Assembly: GCA_029237695.1 (NCBI GenBank) | Contig: CM055274.1 | Coordinates: forward strand, 67,329,484-67,393,483 | DNA from: Conchocele bisecta | Lineage: Eukaryota; Mollusca; Bivalvia; Lucinida; Thyasiridae | Reading direction: 5' to 3' | Length of the DNA: 64,000 nt | Part shown: positions 60,036-64,000 of the stretch, piece by piece | Layout of the letters: each line of letters begins with the position of its first letter | Position numbering within the stretch: position 1 is the stretch's first letter | Program-made: the position numbers and the translations under genes | The notes under the pieces: model-generated | What the model saw: the letters and a program-made list of their open reading frames with translations, nothing else | Database searches by the model: none | What the model was told of the DNA's origin: nothing

Positions 60036-61780
60036 TCATGGTGGTGCGGCGCCACCACCCGCTCCAGCACCAGCACCCGCTCCATCGGTGGAGCCAAGGA
60101 GTGGGGTAAAAAAACAATCCTAAAAAGCAACTCGCCAGTTCTCCTGGCTAAATTAGGCCGAAAAGGCGGCTGCCGCCACTACTGGACTGATCGGGAAGTA
60201 TCGTGTTTCTTACTTGCTATCTTTATTATCAAAAACGGCCCCGGATGGCTAGCCAAAAATACCTGGGCTTTAATCGTGACAATCGCCGGTCTCTTCCCAT
60301 ACTATTCTTCGCCACCATTCGAGATTGTAAGTTCTACAACCAAAGCGTAAATAATCGATCGCCACATTGAGGGGGGCGATGACCGAGCCTAATTTCTCCT
60401 CCTCGTGTGTTGTGCTTCCAATTTCACCCAATTTGCGATTGGTTGGTGTTCTCCAATCGGCGATTGGTTAGTTGATGGAACTCGATGGTGCATCCAAATT
60501 ACGAGATTGGGTTCAATTGTGTATCCAATTTACGAATTGGGGGAGGTGTAATCCATTTGTGTTTTATGAAAATGGTTCATGTTGAACCGATCATGTTGGG
60601 GGTTGGGTTGCGCTCTTGACGATATCCGTGTTCACGTTACGTTGTGGCCGATTTTTGGGATTGGGCTGGGGTTGGCGATTTCGATCTGATTATTGTAACC
60701 GTCAACGGTGTCGTCTCGTGTATCTTATTGCTCGGCGCCATATAAAGACCTATTCCAAATACATAGTCTACTGGGGTGCTGGCATTCTGCAAAAGTCTTG
60801 ATAATTCATGAATCGCTTCTCCAGGTCCCACCCTAGCGATGATGGCGTACCTCTTACAAGTGCCACGAATTGGTTTTGTGCATCAATACGCTTGTCCCCG
60901 GCCCAGTATGAAACGCGAGTTCTGCTTTCTGTTGCGCCGAGGATGGCCCAGACGTAACGTTTACGAATGAGTCGTTGACGAGTGTAACCCTGGCCTGCGT
61001 GAACCCTAGGACCCGTATCTAACATAAATGTACCCACGCGTTCTGTACCTCAGCAAGCCCTGCTGTATGTAATCGACGTGAGCCCGTTGCGGAGGTAACA
61101 TTTTACAAGGAAAACACGCGCAGTGCCGACTCCAGACACTTCTGGCCCGGAAAAGTCATCGTCGCGGGGTTCAAAATTCACGGCGTTTCCGACTGGACGA
61201 TGTGGTCACCGGAAGTGATCGTGTCTAAAATCAGTCGGCGTCCAATTCCCAGGACTGGCCCCGAATGAGAAGTCCCGAGGGCCCGGTTGGCTGGTAGGAA
61301 ATGCTTCTGTCTCCAGTCCGAGTCTTTTGAAACGGTTAAATTCGTTACACAGTTCTTTTCAAACACCATACGGTCGTATGGTTGGAAATGGGATTCCAGG
61401 CGGTCGTCTTGAGGTAGTGAAAATACCTAGTTCTTTGAGAATCTTCCTAATAGTATAATACGTGGTGAAATTTTGTAGACACTTAGGAGCATGACATTGT
61501 TTTGGTTGTCAGATGGTCTTTATGTGAAACTCACCCGGCGTTTGCGCACCATACAGAATCGAAATTTATTGGGTTCTGCCAGAGTAACTGCATCGGTGTT
61601 GCTTTCCCACCCGTTTTACCGCTCATCGTAGTACTCTGGGGCAGTCTATATTGTTCTAAGATGTGGGGAAGTTGGTGGCAAAAGCCACTGGTCCGGTCTC
61701 TAACCGTTTCGGTACAAGGTGTACATGGGGGTTTACAACGTCTTTTGTGTGTATTTACTCCGACCGCGTACCTTTACATT
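60036..61780 (-). pseudogene. Capsid-sized broken gene upstream of the ATPase (candidate major capsid protein)
   Basis: A minus-strand coding-like region of about 1.75 kb, ending at a TGA (60,036-60,038) after a Gly/Ala-rich tail (GAGAGAGAGGGAAPP). Fragments open at 61,369-61,178, 61,037-60,768 and 60,831-60,637 in different frames. I do not recognise a jelly-roll signature by eye. Length (about 580 codons) and position just before the packaging ATPase are those of a major capsid gene, so that label is inference from context only. Confidence 0.35.
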
Positions 61781-62560
61781 AGAGTTTAAAGCTTAAATGA
61801 TTGGTATCCATTGAAAGCTATTATTATGTTGCTACTATCACTAATGTTCAAAAGGGAGTTGTGAACTTCAAAAATTAATTAGACAACTGCTGCGGACAAC
61901 GCCGGGTAAGGCCTTAGACAATCACCTTCACGGTTTGGATGGGCAGAATCAGATTGTGGGGAAGAGGAAGGGTTTACTATGTGCAGGTGGGACAACAATT
62001 AGGTGTAAAGCTGCGAGCTCACGGACTGTGGGAATAAGAAGCTCAAAGATTTTGTCAACTCAGAGCTTGACGGTATATATAATCAAGACTCACAGTATCG
62101 AAGGTACCGGGCTCGCAACCATGACCATCAGCACTGATAATGAGGTAGTGGTCTCCCTGGTGGTTTGGGTATTCAACTCGGTTTTAGAGGGAGGAGACAT
62201 ACTCCTCAAACAAAGGGTGTTTACCCCGGGGGTGAGTACGTCGGTGATAATCCGGGGGACTTCACCTCACATCGAAAAACTCTCAGGGTTGCACCGGATC
62301 GGGTGGGTGAACACATCGTACAACCACGGTTTAGACGGATCCCCCAGCACATTACTGAAGAACTGTGCCCAGCCAGCGACTGTTTCTAAGGCGAGACTGT
62401 GACCTTAGACTTCCCACACCCCGAGATGAATGTTTTGTATCGGGACTATCCACGAATTTATGTCTTATTCTCGATGATCAAGCGAGAAAAGTTGAATAAC
62501 TATTACACGATTATCGGTAGTTCTCGAAATTTCAAATTGAGTATAGGTGCCCAATATTAT
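61781..62560 (+). CDS. Unrecognised plus-strand gene region
   Basis: A frame of 155 codons (61,935-62,402) overlaps a 74-codon frame (62,165-62,389), and coding character then continues into TLDFPHPEMNVLYRDYPRIY at about 62,400-62,460 and on to a stop near 62,560. This suggests a protein of about 200-250 residues with one or two frame changes. Ser/Thr-rich N-terminal part; family unknown. It may be a virion or fibre-related protein because of the repeat protein that follows. Confidence 0.4.
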
Positions 62561-62599
62561 AATTAAAAAATTAAGAATGAGTATCTACGGACCAGGAAG

Positions 62600-64000
62600 T
62601 TTTCCGATTGGGTGACAAATTCAAAGAATTTGGAACCGGCAGACAGAAGGGGGATTCATCCGACAGAGGGCGACTTGTTAAATACCCAAAAAACAAAGGC
62701 CTTGATCAATAGAAACTATATCGTTGGCACGGAACGAGATTCATAAGAGTGTCTAATATCACAATCTTAGAGAAGATGCCCTGGTTGTGAATACACAAAG
62801 TCGTGAGAATCGCATTTACGGAACTAAAACGACCTAGGTAAAAAAAAAAACCAAATTTCGAAATAGAGGTCCCGGTTGGGTATTGATTAAAGTTCCGAGA
62901 GGGTAAGACCACCAGGCAGACTTACGGAGGCTTATGGTGCGTTGCGCTTAGAGGACTCTCTCACCAGAGAATGCGACACTTACTGAATTAGAGGGGAAAA
63001 TATCGATTTTCGAAAAAGGAGGACCCGAACGAATATTGAGAAAGATCAGGCGGGCTTATAAGGTGTTGCGGCTCAGAGGGAATCTTCATCCAGAGAAACG
63101 GAACTAAACGAACTAGGTAAAAAAATAACAAATTTCGAGAAAAGATGAGCTATGGTCGGATATGATAAAAGTTCCGGGCAGACCGCCAGGCTGGCCCTTA
63201 CGTGTCTCTTAGAGGACTCTATCATTAGAGATGCGGCATTTACCGAACTAGGTAAAAAAAAATAACCAAATTTACAAAAAGAGGCACGTCGGGTATTGAG
63301 GGAAAGCACGGAGAGAAGACCACCAGGCGGGACCTTACTAAGGCTTATGAGGTGTTGCGCTCAGAAGACTTTCATCAGAGAAGCGGCACTTACTGAATAG
63401 AAAAAAAAAATAATCAAAATTCGAATAGAGGACCCGGTCGGGTATTGATTAAAGTCCGAGAAGACCACCAGTCGAAACCTTGAGGAGGCATTGTGGAGGG
63501 CTTTTGATGCGTTGCGCTTAGAGGAACTCTCATAGTAAAGAAGCGACAATTACCGAACTAGACGGTAAAATAGACGAATTTCTGAAAGAGACAGGGTCGG
63601 GGGTTGAGGGGGTCAGAGAAGACCATATAAGGATGCCATTGCGGAGGCTTTATGGGGCTGCTACGTTCAGAGGACTCTCTCAACAGAGAAGCCGGCACTT
63701 ACTGACATATACGAAAAAATAACCGAATTTCGAAAGGAGGCTCGGTTGGGGGTTGAGAAGCAACGAGAAGACAACCAGGCGGCCCTTGCGAAGGCTTAGA
63801 GGTGTTGCGCTCAGAGGACTCTCTCAACAGAGAAGCAGCGGTTGCCGAAGTAGACGGGAAAATAACTGAATTTCAAAAAGATGTCGGTCGGGTGTTGAAA
63901 AAGCCCTAGAAGGCCACCAGGCGACCATTACGGGGGTTTATGATGCGTTGCGCTTAGAGGACTCTCTCAGCAGAGAAGCGGCACTTACCGAACTAGATGG
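62600..64000 (+). pseudogene. Tandem-repeat coiled-coil protein, runs off the window
   Basis: At least eight, probably nine, copies of a unit of about 147-150 bp (49-50 residues). The anchor GAGGACTCTCTCA..AGAG is near 62,952, 63,078 (diverged), 63,212, 63,366, 63,520, 63,670, 63,816 and 63,957. In plus-strand reading a unit holds AYGALRLEDSL, REAALTELDGKI, an EF.K.E segment, and then R.DHQAAL. Spacing of Leu, Ala and charged residues is that of a coiled coil. Units differ by small indels, so no frame stays open beyond one or two repeats. The gene continues past the right edge. Long coiled coils suit a fibre or scaffold role, but that is a guess. Confidence 0.6.

Larger units (their letters stand above)
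51300..64000. mobile_element. Polinton/Maverick or adintovirus-like element, right end outside window
   Basis: Integrated or assembled virus-like DNA at least 12.7 kb long. Visible parts are a protein-primed-type family B DNA polymerase (+), a retroviral-type integrase (-), an A32-like packaging ATPase (-), a capsid-sized gene next to the ATPase (-), and a coiled-coil repeat protein (+). A polymerase with an integrase plus a packaging ATPase is the hallmark set of Polintons and adintoviruses. Composition is more GC-rich than the rest of the window, with none of the host cassette repeats. All genes are broken by frame changes. No terminal repeat could be verified. Confidence 0.75.

Overview
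The window looks like nuclear DNA of a lophotrochozoan animal, most likely a bivalve mollusc. The reasons are genes split into short exons with GT-AG introns, AT-rich intergenic sequence, and many tandem-repeat cassettes carrying the words TGACCTTGACCTT, GGAGATAACT and CACGCAATAACTCAAGTTC, a style common in bivalve genomes. The bivalve label is inference; no species can be named.

1 to 26.9 kb: almost entirely repeats. There are several cassette families (monomers of about 155-180 bp), a 45-bp array rich in the CRE palindrome TGACGTCA (14.8-20.3 and 23.2-23.9 kb) split by a 2.9-kb DNA transposon, several foldback elements, and four short minus-strand exon candidates (7.2, 12.6, 14.6 and 24.3 kb) that may be one or more host genes with repeat-filled introns.

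26,961 to 38,882: an 11.9-kb PIF/Harbinger transposon with matching terminal inverted repeats and a CAG target duplication. It carries a four-exon HARBI1-type transposase (+, 319 aa, all exon phases agree) and a convergent Myb/SANT-like accessory gene (-). Intron 1 of the transposase holds a SINE, a 2.3-kb foldback element with TA duplications, and a 150-bp palindrome.

38.9 to 51 kb: repeat cassettes again, with one patch (about 42.6-46.9 kb) in which the repeats are full of single-base indels.

51.3 to 64 kb: base composition changes and a large virus-like element begins, running off the right edge. Through many frame breaks it shows a family B DNA polymerase of the protein-primed type (+), a retroviral-type integrase (-), an A32-like packaging ATPase (-), a capsid-sized gene just upstream of the ATPase (-), and a repetitive coiled-coil protein (+). 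That gene set points to a Polinton/Maverick or adintovirus-like element. No gene in it is open end to end, either because the copy is decayed or because the assembly is unpolished here; the indel-rich noncoding patches elsewhere make the second explanation serious.
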